Positions 9,329-17,230 of a stretch of 64,000 nt of DNA are shown here, piece by piece. The translations under genes and the position numbers were made by a program. The notes beneath the pieces are model-generated. The model worked only from the letters and a program-made list of their open reading frames with translations. It was not told the DNA's origin and ran no database searches. Source of the DNA: an archaeon (GTDB taxonomy: Archaea; Thermoproteota; Nitrososphaeria; Nitrososphaerales; Gagatemarchaeaceae); assembly GCA_902812495.1 (NCBI GenBank), contig CADDZR010000002.1, positions 1 to 64,000 on the forward strand. The letters run 5' to 3'. Positions within the stretch are counted from its first letter, which is position 1. Every line of letters begins with the position of its first letter.

Positions 9329-9604
9329 GTGAAAAAGACGAGTTTCGGACGTGGATACAACCGTGGCCAAGGAGGCTTCAAGTCGTTCAAACCAAAGCCT
9401 GTGGAAGTAGGAAAGGAATACGACGTAACAATAACAGAGGTAAGCAGAAGAGGCGACGGTATAGCAAAGGTAGAAGGCTTTGTTATATTCGTTGCTGGTT
9501 CCAAGCAGGGACAGCAGGCAAGAATAAAGATAACACAGGTAAGTAACAGGTTTGCGACTGCAACACTAGTGGAGCCCTCCCAGAGCACGGAAACTAAAGA
9601 GTAA
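9329..9604 (+). CDS. TRAM-domain RNA-binding protein
   Basis: A 91-residue protein with a GTG start. A basic, glycine- and arginine-rich N-terminus (FGRGYNRGQGGFKSF) precedes one TRAM domain (about 26-84): VGKEYDVTITEVSRRGDGIA, then GFVIFVAGSKQGQQARIKIT. Stand-alone TRAM proteins are abundant in many archaea and act as RNA chaperones. The Arg/Gly-rich N-terminal tail is a plausible extra RNA-binding element. A TATA-like tttaataata at about 9274-9283 lies upstream. Two tandem hairpins and a T tract follow the stop codon. Confidence 0.9.
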   Translation: MKKTSFGRGYNRGQGGFKSFKPKPVEVGKEYDVTITEVSRRGDGIAKVEGFVIFVAGSKQGQQARIKITQVSNRFATATLVEPSQSTETKE

Positions 9605-9605
9605 A

Positions 9606-9668
9606 GATTCCGACCGGAATCTATGAGGACTGCGGCCTCAAAGGCCGCTTCATCTGTTTTTGTTTTTC
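9606..9668 (+). terminator. Two tandem hairpins followed by a T-rich tract
   Basis: Hairpin 1 has the 6-bp arms gattcc/ggaatc with loop gacc (9606-9621). Hairpin 2 has the 7-bp arms gcggcct/aggccgc with loop caa (9632-9648), followed by ctgtttttgttttt (9655-9668). It lies directly after the TRAM stop codon and looks like an intrinsic-type terminator or a stabilising 3' UTR structure. Paired GC-rich hairpins are uncommon at archaeal termini, where U-tracts alone usually suffice. Confidence 0.6.
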
Positions 9669-9737
9669 CAGTTCCTTGATCTTTCTGTCAGATAAACTAA
9701 AAAAGCAGAGATAGTTTATAGGAAAGCGACGTAGGAG

Positions 9738-10166
9738 ATGGTACTTTACGCAAGGGACATAGTCGAGAAGGACTTTATTGTCTTGAATGGAAAGACAAGT
9801 GTATTCGATGCCGCTGTTAAGATGAGGGATGCAAGGCATGGATACGTAATAGTTGGTTCAGCTGATAAACCGGAAGGTATTGTGACAGAGTGGGATATTA
9901 TCTCGAAAGTTGTTGCAGAGAACAAGAATCCTGTAGAGGTAAAACTTGAGGACATAATGACAAGGGAGCTTGTAAGTGTCGATGCTGGAGAGGGTATAGC
10001 AAGGCTTTCTAAGATAATGGCAGAAAAGGGTATCAGGAGGATACTTGTTACAGAAAACGGTAAGCTGATAGGTATTATCTCAGCAAGAACTGTTCTCGCA
10101 AAGCTTGAGGACTACGTCGACAAGATATCCTACCAGATAAGCAGGCTACAGGCTCCGTGGTTCTAA
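9738..10166 (+). CDS. Tandem CBS-domain protein
   Basis: A 142-residue protein made of two CBS domains (about 5-60 and 72-130), with repeated signatures such as DAAVKMRDARHGYVIV...GIVTEWDI and IARLSKIMAEKGIRRILV...GIISARTVL. CBS pairs bind adenine nucleotides and act as energy sensors; the partner cannot be told from the sequence. TATA-like gtttata at 9714-9720 and a purine-rich ggag just upstream support the ATG. The RNase H gene begins 2 bp after its stop, so the two are probably co-transcribed. Confidence 0.88.
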   Translation: MVLYARDIVEKDFIVLNGKTSVFDAAVKMRDARHGYVIVGSADKPEGIVTEWDIISKVVAENKNPVEVKLEDIMTRELVSVDAGEGIARLSKIMAEKGIRRILVTENGKLIGIISARTVLAKLEDYVDKISYQISRLQAPWF

Positions 10167-10168
10167 AA

Positions 10169-10582
10169 ATGGTATTCAGAGTCTTTGTTGACGGGCTAGC
10201 GGAGCCTAAAAATCCGGGTATTGGAACCTACGGCTTTGTGATTTACAGGGACGGAAAGAAGTTTGAAGAGGGAAGAGGTATTGCGGGAAAAATGGTAACA
10301 AACAACTACGCAGAATACGTGGCACTTGTTGAGGCTCTGAACAGGATATCAAACAATAAGGATGAGGAGGTTCTTGTTTTTTCGGATTCCAAGCTTCTAG
10401 TAAGCCAGATGAGAGGCGAATGGAAGTCTAGGAGAGGAATGTACAAAGCAAAGCTAGAGGAAGCTAGGAATATTGCATCAAAGTTCAAAAAAATAGAGTT
10501 TATCTGGATACCAAGGGAAAGGAACAAAGAGGCAGACAAGCTTTCTAGGGAAGCGTACAGCGAATACCTAAGACTTGGTTGA
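10169..10582 (+). CDS. rnhA: Ribonuclease HI-type protein
   Basis: A 137-residue single-domain RNase H that hydrolyses RNA in RNA-DNA hybrids. The four acidic catalytic residues are recognisable: Asp in VFVDGLAEP, Glu in NNYAEYVAL, Asp in VFSDSKLL and Asp in NKEADKLS. The ATG at 10169 sits 2 bp after the CBS gene stop; an in-frame GTG at 10157 would overlap that gene and is less likely. The short form without a hybrid-binding domain is the usual archaeal type. The 3' end overlaps the convergent DUF488 gene by 15 bp. Confidence 0.9.
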   Translation: MVFRVFVDGLAEPKNPGIGTYGFVIYRDGKKFEEGRGIAGKMVTNNYAEYVALVEALNRISNNKDEEVLVFSDSKLLVSQMRGEWKSRRGMYKAKLEEARNIASKFKKIEFIWIPRERNKEADKLSREAYSEYLRLG

Positions 10583-10918
10583 TAGGTATTCCAGAAGAGC
10601 AGTCGCGTTGTTGTACCTTGTTTCAGCTGTTCCAAATAGAAGTGTTACAGTTCCGTACTTTCTTTCAGCCTCTCTTATTGCCTCCAGGAGTTCAACCTTT
10701 GACTCCAGCTCACTGTAGTATCTTTTCTTGAACTCTTCCCATTTTGTTGGATCGTGCGAGAACCATTTTCTAAGTTCTTTTGTAGGCGCTATATCCTTTA
10801 GCCAGAGGTCTACCTTTGCCCTTTGCTTTGAGATACCACGAGGCCAGAGCCTATCAACAAGTATCCTGAAACCGTCCTCCTTTTCTTCCCTATCGTAGAT
10901 TCTCTTTACCTTTATCAT
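10568..10918 (-). CDS. DUF488-family protein
   Basis: A 116-residue protein with the family's conserved [10 protein letters not shown] (21-30), LWLKDIAPT, the WFSHDP motif and a C-terminal [11 protein letters not shown] strand. The biochemical role of DUF488 is not established. The start codon overlaps the stop of the upstream gene at 10915-10918 (ATGA), so the two are translationally coupled. The 3' end overlaps RNase H by 15 bp. Confidence 0.85.
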   Translation of the reverse strand: MIKVKRIYDREEKEDGFRILVDRLWPRGISKQRAKVDLWLKDIAPTKELRKWFSHDPTKWEEFKKRYYSELESKVELLEAIREAERKYGTVTLLFGTAETRYNNATALLEYLSTKS

Positions 10919-11250
10919 TTCAGCTTCTCAACTAACTTCATCATTTCATTATAATGATGCTCAATTATCTCCCTTCCTTCATTTCCCATCATTTTCTCAG
11001 CATTTGCCTTGCATTGCTGTATTGCACTAATTATTCCCTCCTTTGTTGGGTTGTCGAAGCTAACACCACAGCTAGAAAAAATAGTCTTTACGAAGTTTAT
11101 AACCTGCTCCCTTAGCTGTGAGTCCGAGACTTTCTGATTCAGAAGCCTTGCGAACTCCTTGTTTGCGCTTTCAAAGCAGAGTAGAAGCTGGTCCCTTACA
11201 AACTGGGGTGTTACCTTATCGTCTGGAACTTCGGGTGCCTTGTATGTCAT
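10915..11250 (-). CDS. Unrecognised small helical protein
   Basis: I do not recognise this 111-residue protein. It is predicted all-helical, with three cysteines and repeated amphipathic helices ([30 protein letters not shown]-like, [20 protein letters not shown]). It has no signal peptide or membrane segment. A TATA-like ctttttata on the minus strand (about 11276-11283) would place the transcript start near 11253, which favours the ATG at 11250 over the ATG five codons upstream (11265). It is coupled to the DUF488 gene by a 4 bp overlap. Confidence 0.65.
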   Translation of the reverse strand: MTYKAPEVPDDKVTPQFVRDQLLLCFESANKEFARLLNQKVSDSQLREQVINFVKTIFSSCGVSFDNPTKEGIISAIQQCKANAEKMMGNEGREIIEHHYNEMMKLVEKLK

Positions 11251-11263
11251 GGTCTGTGAACTC

Positions 11264-11277
11264 ATAACATATGTTAT
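11264..11277. promoter_or_regulatory. 14-bp perfect palindrome at a promoter
   Basis: ATAACATATGTTAT is perfectly self-complementary. It lies between the TATA-like element and the predicted transcript start of the 10915-11250 gene, a fitting position for a repressor operator. The short length and AT content make chance occurrence possible. Confidence 0.35.
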
Positions 11278-11375
11278 AAAAAGTTTCCTATGATTTAACG
11301 AACTTTAAGGTTCCGGCTGGAAGCATAATCGAGATATACAGACCATCTCACAACATGTTAAATTAAAGAACGCCA

Positions 11376-11467
11376 TGGGCCGGGGCGGATTTGAACCGCC
11401 GGCCTTCGCTGTGTGAGAGCTTAACGGCCTATGGCTGACGTCCTGAACCAGGCTAGACGACCGGCCC
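11376..11467 (-). tRNA. trnV-CAC: tRNA-Val (CAC) containing a 16-nt intron
   Basis: The acceptor stem GGGCCGG/CCGGCCC, the D arm GTCT...GGAC, the T arm GGCGG-TTCAAAT-CCGCC and discriminator A form a complete cloverleaf, but only after 16 nt (11421-11436) are removed from the 5' strand of the anticodon stem. The spliced stem is TCGCT/AGCGA, with loop CTCACAC and anticodon CAC. The intron follows tRNA position 28, not the canonical 37/38. A textbook bulge-helix-bulge forms: central helix GACG/CGUU, three-base bulges UC|A and AA|G, and inner helix GCC-AUA-GGC. CCA is not encoded. Confidence 0.92.
11421..11436 (-). other. Non-canonical tRNA intron (position 28/29)
   Basis: The 16-nt intron reads AGCCATAGGCCGTTAA on the tRNA strand. 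Its boundaries are unique: no shifted excision restores the 5-bp anticodon stem. It carries both halves of the inner helix and the 3' strand of the central BHB helix, so the tRNA splicing endonuclease should cut after the second base of each bulge. Confidence 0.88.
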
Positions 11468-11507
11468 AGTCCATCCCCATATTGCACATCCTTATAGAAA
11501 ATACGAC

Positions 11508-11675
11508 TTACTTCTTGAGCCCAACGGACCTGTTCTTGAGCCTGAGGTCAGAGGCCCTGCATTTCCTGCACCTTTCAGCAGTTAAAGCATTCCTGGCTCC
11601 ACATCTGAGGCATATCTTGAGAAATAGCCTCCTCTTCTGTGCTATCTGTTTCTTTGTTGCGTCTGTTATGGGCAA
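11508..11675 (-). CDS. rpl40e: Large ribosomal subunit protein eL40
   Basis: A 55-residue protein with a TTG start, below common size cut-offs. It begins MPITDATKKQIAQ, followed by KRRLFLKICLRCGARN. Two CxxC knuckles (C22/C25 and C36/C39) form the zinc ribbon, and the end is ASDLRLKNRS. This is the archaeal eL40 pattern, without the ubiquitin fusion of eukaryotes. It starts 29 bp after the sucD stop on the same strand, so it may be co-transcribed with sucCD. The intron-bearing tRNA-Val lies 40 bp downstream. Confidence 0.88.
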   Translation of the reverse strand: MPITDATKKQIAQKRRLFLKICLRCGARNALTAERCRKCRASDLRLKNRSVGLKK

Positions 11676-11704
11676 GGCTTTTGTATCTTCACATGAGGTG
11701 GTTT

Positions 11705-12577
11705 TTAACCTATCGCTCTTGAGACAAGCGAAGGTATTTCAGAGGGTGTTTTTGCAACCAGTGCCCCTGCATCCTCAAGTGCTTTTATCTTCGATTCCGC
11801 TGTTCCGTAGCTTCCGTATATTATAGCACCTGCATGCCCCATCTTCTTCTCCTTTGGAGCATGCCTCCCAGCTATGTAAGCAACAACTGGCTTCTCGAAT
11901 CTTGTCTCTGATATGTAGCTTGCAGTCCTTTCCTCGGCATCACCTCCTATCTCGCCAACGAGCACAACAGCCTTTGTTGTTTGATCGTTTCTAACAAGCT
12001 CGATACATTCCTGGAGTGTCGTGCAGTTTATTGGGTCTCCTCCTATCCCAAGCGCTAGGGATTGACCAAAGCCTGAGCTTGTAAGCTGGTAGGCAACCTC
12101 ATACATTAGTGTTCCGCTTCTTGAGAATATTGCTATATCCCCCGGAGAGAAAGAGGATGCAGGCATTATTCCAAGCTTCAGCTTTCTCGAAGGAACAATT
12201 AGGCCTGGTGTGTTTGGACCGATTACAGATGCACCTTTTTTCCTTGCTATATCAAGAATTGTTAACGTATCTCTAATGGGTATGTGTTCTGTTATGGCAA
12301 CAAGGAGCTTTATACCAGAATCGATTGCTTCCTTTGCAGCCGAAAGGAAGTTGGGTGCGGGTACAAATAGTACTGATGACCTGCTCCCGCTTTTTTCAAC
12401 CGCCTCCCTAACTGTGTTGTAAACAGGTACTCCCTCGACATTCATCCCCCCCTTTCCAGGCGTGACTCCGGCGGCTATCTTAGTCCCGTACTGGAGCATG
12501 AGCCTAGTGTGGAGACTACCGTACCTTCCAGTTATGCCCTGAACTATTATAGGCTCTTCACTTTCTGGTATTATCAT
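11705..12577 (-). CDS. sucD: Succinyl-CoA synthetase alpha subunit
   Basis: A 290-residue subunit that binds CoA and carries the phosphohistidine of succinyl-CoA synthetase in the citric acid cycle. Visible features are the N-terminal Rossmann segment (IVQGITGRYGSLHTRLMLQYGT), the CoA-binding region with IGPNTPG and LIVPSRKLKLG, and GHAGAIIYG with the phosphorylated His near 252. The length is normal for the family. The start codon overlaps the sucC stop by 4 bp (12574-12577). Confidence 0.95.
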   Translation of the reverse strand: MIIPESEEPIIVQGITGRYGSLHTRLMLQYGTKIAAGVTPGKGGMNVEGVPVYNTVREAVEKSGSRSSVLFVPAPNFLSAAKEAIDSGIKLLVAITEHIPIRDTLTILDIARKKGASVIGPNTPGLIVPSRKLKLGIMPASSFSPGDIAIFSRSGTLMYEVAYQLTSSGFGQSLALGIGGDPINCTTLQECIELVRNDQTTKAVVLVGEIGGDAEERTASYISETRFEKPVVAYIAGRHAPKEKKMGHAGAIIYGSYGTAESKIKALEDAGALVAKTPSEIPSLVSRAIG

Positions 12578-13668
12578 TCTCCACTCACCACTGCCCTGAC
12601 AGCATCTGTTGCTGTGCTGTAAAGCTTGACATCCGTTCCTTCTAGTATTTTCCTTGCTTCTTCTTCCTCTGCACCGCTTATCCTAGCATAAACAGGCTTC
12701 AGATTAACACGTTTTGAGACAGAGAGTATGCCTTCTGCAACGTCAGTTGTCCTGGTTATGCCGCCAAATATGTTAACAAGTATCCTCTCTGCGTTTGGAA
12801 GCCTGTTTACAAGCATGATCGCAGACTCAACCCTTTCCCTCTGTGCACCGCCTCCAAGGTCAAGGAAGCATGCAGGAGAGCCACCTGCATCTGAAACGAG
12901 GTCAAGTGTCGAGAGAACAAGACCCGCTCCATTGCCTACAACCGCTATGTTCCCTTCCAGCCTGACAAATGCGAATCCCTGCCTTGATGCCTCTCCTTCA
13001 AACTCGTCCTCCGGATGCAACTTGGAGAACTCTGGGTGCCTGAAAAGAGCATTGTCGTCTATGCTAATCTTGGCATCAAGAGCAATGAATTCTCCGTCTG
13101 CCATGCACATTGGATTTATCTCTGCAAGCTCGCATTCCTTTTCCCTTTGCATCCTTTCAAGCTTCATGATGATAGTCTCTATCTTCTCTGCCTCTCCTCT
13201 ACTCTCCGAAAGGAAGAGGGCTACCTCTCTGGCTGTTTCCCTATCGATACCCTCAACTTGTATATTCCTAACTATTTTCTTTGTAAGGGACTCGACATCG
13301 ATTCCTCCTTCAGGCGATGCTATCACTGCGAATGACCTCTCCCCCCTGTCGAGTGTTATAGAGATGTAGTATTCCTTCTGATGCGGAACCGCCTTCTCAA
13401 CCAGAACACCAGTAGGTCTTTCCCCTGATATGGTAAGCGAGAGTATTCTTGAGGTCTCTCTGAAGAGTTCCCCTTCATCTCTTACAATTGAGATTCCTCC
13501 TGCCTTTCCTCTCCCTCCTGCAAGAACCTGTGCCTTCACTGCAACAGGATAACCTATCTTTGAAGCAGCATCAAGTGCCTCTCTCTCGTTTCTTGCAAAT
13601 AAGGAAGGAGGAACAGGTATTCCGTATTCTTTCATTAGTGCTTTTGCCTGGTACTCGAAAAGTTTCAC
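12574..13668 (-). CDS. sucC: Succinyl-CoA synthetase beta subunit
   Basis: A 364-residue ATP-grasp subunit that works with SucD. It begins MKLFEYQAKALMKEYGIPVP, typical of the family, and contains the ATP-grasp signature VKAQVLAGGRGKAGG, the metal-binding ECELAEINP and the C-terminal NIFGGITRTTDVAEGI. The GTG at 13668 is chosen because a strong Shine-Dalgarno aggaggtt lies at 13673-13680 and the protein aligns from there. The frame stays open upstream to 13758, but that stretch crosses the promoter region. Confidence 0.94.
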   Translation of the reverse strand: MKLFEYQAKALMKEYGIPVPPSLFARNEREALDAASKIGYPVAVKAQVLAGGRGKAGGISIVRDEGELFRETSRILSLTISGERPTGVLVEKAVPHQKEYYISITLDRGERSFAVIASPEGGIDVESLTKKIVRNIQVEGIDRETAREVALFLSESRGEAEKIETIIMKLERMQREKECELAEINPMCMADGEFIALDAKISIDDNALFRHPEFSKLHPEDEFEGEASRQGFAFVRLEGNIAVVGNGAGLVLSTLDLVSDAGGSPACFLDLGGGAQRERVESAIMLVNRLPNAERILVNIFGGITRTTDVAEGILSVSKRVNLKPVYARISGAEEEEARKILEGTDVKLYSTATDAVRAVVSGE

Positions 13669-13672
13669 AGAG

Positions 13673-13716
13673 AACCTCCTCTTTGGTGTATGAATAAACC
13701 TAACTAAGTTTTTAAG
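13673..13716 (-). promoter_or_regulatory. sucC ribosome-binding site and TATA-like element
   Basis: A Shine-Dalgarno aggaggtt (13673-13680) lies four bases before the GTG start. A TATA-like cttaaaaac on the minus strand is at about 13707-13716. This is one of the few clear Shine-Dalgarno sites in a window dominated by near-leaderless starts. Confidence 0.6.
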
Positions 13717-13733
13717 GTGAGGAACTAAACAGT

Positions 13734-13743
13734 AAATATAAAT
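13734..13743 (+). promoter_or_regulatory. TATA box of the Alba gene
   Basis: The motif aaatataaat is centred about 31 bp before the ATG at 13770, giving a predicted 5' leader of about five bases. It is the closest match to an archaeal consensus TATA box in the window, consistent with strong expression of a chromatin protein. Confidence 0.65.
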
Positions 13744-13769
13744 AGTGGTCTGGGACAAAGAGCTAAACC

Positions 13770-14069
13770 ATGGCTACATCAGCGAATACACAGCAAAGAG
13801 ACCCGAACACTGTGTTAGTAGGCAAGAAGCCTGTAATGAACTATGTTCTTGCCTGCCTAACATTGCTCCAGAATGGAAACTCTGGTGTGACAATAAAGGC
13901 ACGCGGGAGAGCAATATCAAAGGCAGTCGACGTGGCTCAGATACTCACAAAGAGGTTCGCAACAGACGTTACAGTAAAGAAGATATCCATAGACACAGAG
14001 CAGGTCAAGAGCCCAGAAACAGGAACGACAAGCAACGTCTCATCCATAGAGATAAAGCTAGAGAAGTAA
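13770..14069 (+). CDS. albA: Alba DNA/RNA-binding chromatin protein
   Basis: A 99-residue Alba-family dimer that coats DNA and RNA. Landmarks are [19 protein letters not shown], the [18 protein letters not shown] segment with its nucleic-acid-contacting lysines/arginines, and the [11 protein letters not shown] strand. The N-terminal tail (about 15 residues) is somewhat longer than in Sulfolobus Alba. It has its own strong TATA box and a T-rich terminator, so it is monocistronic. It coexists with a histone in this window (52411-52638), so this organism has two chromatin systems. Confidence 0.95.
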   Translation: MATSANTQQRDPNTVLVGKKPVMNYVLACLTLLQNGNSGVTIKARGRAISKAVDVAQILTKRFATDVTVKKISIDTEQVKSPETGTTSNVSSIEIKLEK

Positions 14070-14083
14070 AACCGCGTAGCCTG

Positions 14084-14099
14084 TTTATTTTTTATTTTT
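14084..14099 (+). terminator. T-rich terminator after Alba
   Basis: The T-rich run gtttattttttattttt begins about 14 bp after the Alba stop codon with no hairpin before it. This is the usual archaeal U-tract terminator. Confidence 0.55.
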
Positions 14100-14146
14100 A
14101 AAAGCGAAAAAATCTTATTTGGGTACGGGAAAGGTTATGCTATATC

Positions 14147-14677
14147 TTGCCCTTAAAAATACCGATATGCAATTTTGACGCTAAAACAGGGATACTTTGC
14201 ACGAGATGTGAGCAGAAATTAAAGTCTGGGCAGATAACAGAAGCAGACGTCTCTGTTTCAAGGGCCCTTGTTCAGCTTGCCGAGACAAATCAGGAGCTTA
14301 ACAAGATCTCCCTTCTTAAAAGTTATGCGGTTGACGGAGACTATGTACTGGAGGTTGACCAGCATGGTCTTGCCACATTCAGAAACAACGAGAAGCTCAA
14401 GACAATGCTTGAGGAAAAACTGTCTGCAAGGGTCTGGATTGTTTCTTCATCTAACTCAGAAAGGAGGTACCTTGAGGACCTTTTCTTCCCGACGAGGGTA
14501 CTTGCAGTAAATACTGTCTGGCTCCCTGACGGAGCAAAGCTGACAAAGGTTATAGTTCCTTTCAGAAAGATGAGGAATACGAACGATATAGAGAGGATAA
14601 AGAGGATTGTAAGGGAAACAAGGGGAATTGAACTTATGGTTGAGAACGAGAGGGACGCAAGGTTCAGAAGGAGCTAG
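14147..14677 (+). CDS. NusA-like KH-domain protein (archaeal)
   Basis: A 176-residue protein from a TTG start. The N-terminus carries a small zinc-knuckle-like segment (CNFDAKTGILCTRCEQKLKSG), and the C-terminal half resembles the KH-type RNA-binding folds of archaeal NusA-related proteins. Archaeal proteins with this cysteine segment followed by a KH fold are usually annotated as NusA-like transcription factors; the biochemical role is not settled. The GxxG loop typical of KH domains is not obvious, so RNA binding is inferred. It ends 1 bp before the convergent aspS stop. Confidence 0.72.
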   Translation: MPLKIPICNFDAKTGILCTRCEQKLKSGQITEADVSVSRALVQLAETNQELNKISLLKSYAVDGDYVLEVDQHGLATFRNNEKLKTMLEEKLSARVWIVSSSNSERRYLEDLFFPTRVLAVNTVWLPDGAKLTKVIVPFRKMRNTNDIERIKRIVRETRGIELMVENERDARFRRS

Positions 14678-14678
14678 C

Positions 14679-15989
14679 TCACGGAAGTAACCTTTCTGGA
14701 TCCCTTGGGAAGAGTGATGCTTCCTTCACACTTTCAAGGTTGAGTATAGATGCAACAAATCTCTCTATCCCAAAGGAGTACCCTCCATGCGGTGGAACGC
14801 CGTACCTGAAAGGTTCTGTGAACCATTTCAGAGATTTTTCATCTATCCCCTTTTCCCTTATTTGCTGAATTATCCTTTCATATCTGTGTTCCCTCTGTCC
14901 TCCTGAAGAAAGTTCTGTAGACCCGAACATTAAGTCAACAGACCTTGCATAATCAGGCTGAGAATCAACCCTCATGACGTAAAAGGGCTTGACAGAGTAA
15001 GGAAACCTGTTAACAAAGAAAAAGTCTGAACCATACTCCTTTTTTACGTAAGAGGAGAGAAGCTTCAACGACTCAGAATCTAGGTCCTCATTCCTTGCAA
15101 GCTTCTTCCCCATCGACTCCAGTATGTCATAGATTTCTGGGAATCTAAGTTCCGGGAATGGCTTGCTTGGTTCCTCGATCTTTACATTTAGAGCCGAGAG
15201 TTGCCTTCCGCATTTTTCAAGTATGGATGAGATTGCATGGCAGACCATCCCTTCCTCAACCCTCATTATGTCAAGCTCGTCATCTATGAAGGCCATCTCG
15301 GGTGCGATCGTTCTGTGCTCGCATAGATGCCTAGGTGTGTGGCTCAACTCTGCCCTCCAGTTTGTTCCTAGGTCGTATATCCTCTCAAAGCCACCTGCTA
15401 TCGTAAGCTGTCTGTGGAGCTGCGGATCCTGCCTTAGAAATGCTGGCATGCCAAAATAGTCTATCTTGAATACCTCTGCGCCCCCTTCAGATATACCGCC
15501 TATTATCGAAGGTGTGAATACCCTGATGAAACCCATTTGCTGGAGGTATTCTTCCATTGCTCCTACAGCAACATTTGTTATTTGGAAGACAGCATGCATC
15601 CTCTCAGTTCTTAGGTCTATAGACCTCCACTCGAACCTTGTGTCTATGTGTGCTTGGACGACACCCCTTGGGTCAAGGGGAAGTGGTGCCTCTGCCCTCG
15701 AGAGAATTTCTATCTGCTCAGGTATTATCTCAAAGCCGTTCCTTGCAACACCGCTACCTCTAACCTTACCCTTACAGAGTATAACATCTTCCTGCCTTAA
15801 CTTTCCTGCTTTATCAGCTAGCTCAGACGACACATCCTTCTTTACCGTTAGCTGTACTATCCCTTTTGAGTTCCTTAGGAGTATGAAAGTTATGCCTCCA
15901 AGCCTCCTAACATCATGAACCCATCCTTGGACCTCAACCTCCCTATCAACCATTGAGAGAAGTTCTTCTGGGCTGTATATTTTTAGCAT
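14679..15989 (-). CDS. aspS: Aspartyl-tRNA synthetase
   Basis: A 436-residue class IIb synthetase that charges tRNA-Asp. The N-terminal OB fold (about 15-105) binds the anticodon; the catalytic core contains GGAEVFKIDYFG, a motif 2 region NWRAELSHTPRHL, SSGGQREHRYERI and motif 3 GGYSFGIERF. The length is normal for the archaeal type. His25 in QGWVHDVRR occupies the place where discriminating archaeal enzymes have Trp, so the enzyme may be non-discriminating and also charge tRNA-Asn; that rests on remembered family comparisons. Motif 2 differs noticeably from the usual FRAE..DT.RHLNE pattern. Confidence 0.92.
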   Translation of the reverse strand: MLKIYSPEELLSMVDREVEVQGWVHDVRRLGGITFILLRNSKGIVQLTVKKDVSSELADKAGKLRQEDVILCKGKVRGSGVARNGFEIIPEQIEILSRAEAPLPLDPRGVVQAHIDTRFEWRSIDLRTERMHAVFQITNVAVGAMEEYLQQMGFIRVFTPSIIGGISEGGAEVFKIDYFGMPAFLRQDPQLHRQLTIAGGFERIYDLGTNWRAELSHTPRHLCEHRTIAPEMAFIDDELDIMRVEEGMVCHAISSILEKCGRQLSALNVKIEEPSKPFPELRFPEIYDILESMGKKLARNEDLDSESLKLLSSYVKKEYGSDFFFVNRFPYSVKPFYVMRVDSQPDYARSVDLMFGSTELSSGGQREHRYERIIQQIREKGIDEKSLKWFTEPFRYGVPPHGGYSFGIERFVASILNLESVKEASLFPRDPERLLP

Positions 15990-16030
15990 TACACTGGCTC
16001 AGAGTTTCTTCATTAAAAGCATTCATGTAG

Positions 16031-17230
16031 CTAAAGTGCCTTAAAGCTCTCTGTCCATTCTGCATATGCACGTATCATTTGGGGTGAGACGCTTGGCTTC
16101 CTGTTCCTCATTATTTCCTTGAAGTCCGAGAGTGTTATAGGTCTTGGCTGGGACTCCCTGTCGAGTGCCTTACCGCTTGCAAAAAGCTCTCTTACAACCC
16201 TGAGCTGCGCAGCCTGGCATATGTCTCTTATATCCGAGCCCGAGTAGCCTTCTGTAAGCTTTGCAAGTGTCTCGAGGCTAACATCTTCAGCAAGTGTGAG
16301 AGGTGCTGTGTAGAGCTTGAATTGTGCTATCCTAGCCTGTGTGTCAGGTAGTGGAACGTATATCCTCTTCTGAAACCTTCTAAGGAATGGGGGGTCAAGT
16401 GCCCAAGGCTTGTTTGTTGCACCTATAATGTAGAGGTGTATGTTCTTACCTTTATCGTTTATACCATCTGTCTCCCTTAGGAACTGGTCCCTCACCCTAA
16501 CCTCACCTCCAACCTCCTGACTTCTTGTTCCAAGGAGTGAATCTATCTCGTCAACAAATATGATGACAGGCTTGTTATCTGCAAGCATCTTCCTTGCTGT
16601 CGCAAATAGCTTTGAAACATTCTTCTCCCCTTCTCCAAGCCACTTGCTCATTATCGATGCAGCATCGACCGAGATAAAGTAGCCGTCTATCTCTGCCGCT
16701 GTTGCTGCAGCTAGCATTGTCTTACCGCATCCCGGCGGACCATAGAGGAGTATGCCCCTTGGCCATCCAAGCTTGAATAAATCGGGCCTTAGAAAGGGAA
16801 AGACAATAGATTCCCTTATTGCCTGCTTGCACTCTTCAAGGCCGATGACGTCATCCCACTTTACCTCAGGCTTCTCCTTTACTACAAGCTCGCTAAAAGA
16901 GGCCTTAAGCTGCTGTACAACTTGTGGTGAGTTCTGCCTATCTTCAGCCTTCTCCCCCGTCTGAATATCTTCCTGCTGCTCGTCATGCGGAAGGAGACCA
17001 TGTGCTTGCTGTATTGCCTTGACCCTCTCCTGGTAGGCTGCAGCTCTCTCCATGTAGTGCTTGTTGAGTCTATAGTCAGGATACAAGTGAACAAGCTTTA
17101 TCAGAGTCGATATTGCTTTCTGGTACATCTGTATTGCCATCCCGTGTGCCCCTTGAGAATCTAGCCTTATTGCCTCACTTGCGTACCTCTTTGCATCCTC
17201 TTCAAGCTCTCTAGCTGCTATAACACTCAT
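16031..17230 (-). CDS. cdvC: CdvC, Vps4-type AAA+ ATPase
   Basis: A 399-residue ATPase that remodels ESCRT-III filaments during archaeal cell division. An N-terminal MIT domain (about 1-75, three helices) binds ESCRT-III tails, and a charged linker follows (78-115). In the AAA domain Walker A is GPPGCGKT (164-171), Walker B is IIFVDEID (223-230), the sensor is IIGATNKP and the arginine finger is in PFLRRFQKRI. The C-terminal Vps4 helix region is present. Its start overlaps the end of cdvB by 4 bp, so the two are co-translated. cdvA is not in the window. Confidence 0.95.
   Translation of the reverse strand: MSVIAARELEEDAKRYASEAIRLDSQGAHGMAIQMYQKAISTLIKLVHLYPDYRLNKHYMERAAAYQERVKAIQQAHGLLPHDEQQEDIQTGEKAEDRQNSPQVVQQLKASFSELVVKEKPEVKWDDVIGLEECKQAIRESIVFPFLRPDLFKLGWPRGILLYGPPGCGKTMLAAATAAEIDGYFISVDAASIMSKWLGEGEKNVSKLFATARKMLADNKPVIIFVDEIDSLLGTRSQEVGGEVRVRDQFLRETDGINDKGKNIHLYIIGATNKPWALDPPFLRRFQKRIYVPLPDTQARIAQFKLYTAPLTLAEDVSLETLAKLTEGYSGSDIRDICQAAQLRVVRELFASGKALDRESQPRPITLSDFKEIMRNRKPSVSPQMIRAYAEWTESFKAL

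Noticed and set aside
12728-13369. Long plus-strand open frame of 213 codons inside sucC
   Set aside because: It is fully antisense to a conserved gene, rich in Ser/Pro from the opposite strand's codon bias, and resembles no protein.
13745-14101. 118-codon plus-strand frame overlapping Alba
   Set aside because: It runs in a different frame from the unmistakable Alba sequence and begins between the Alba TATA box and its start codon.
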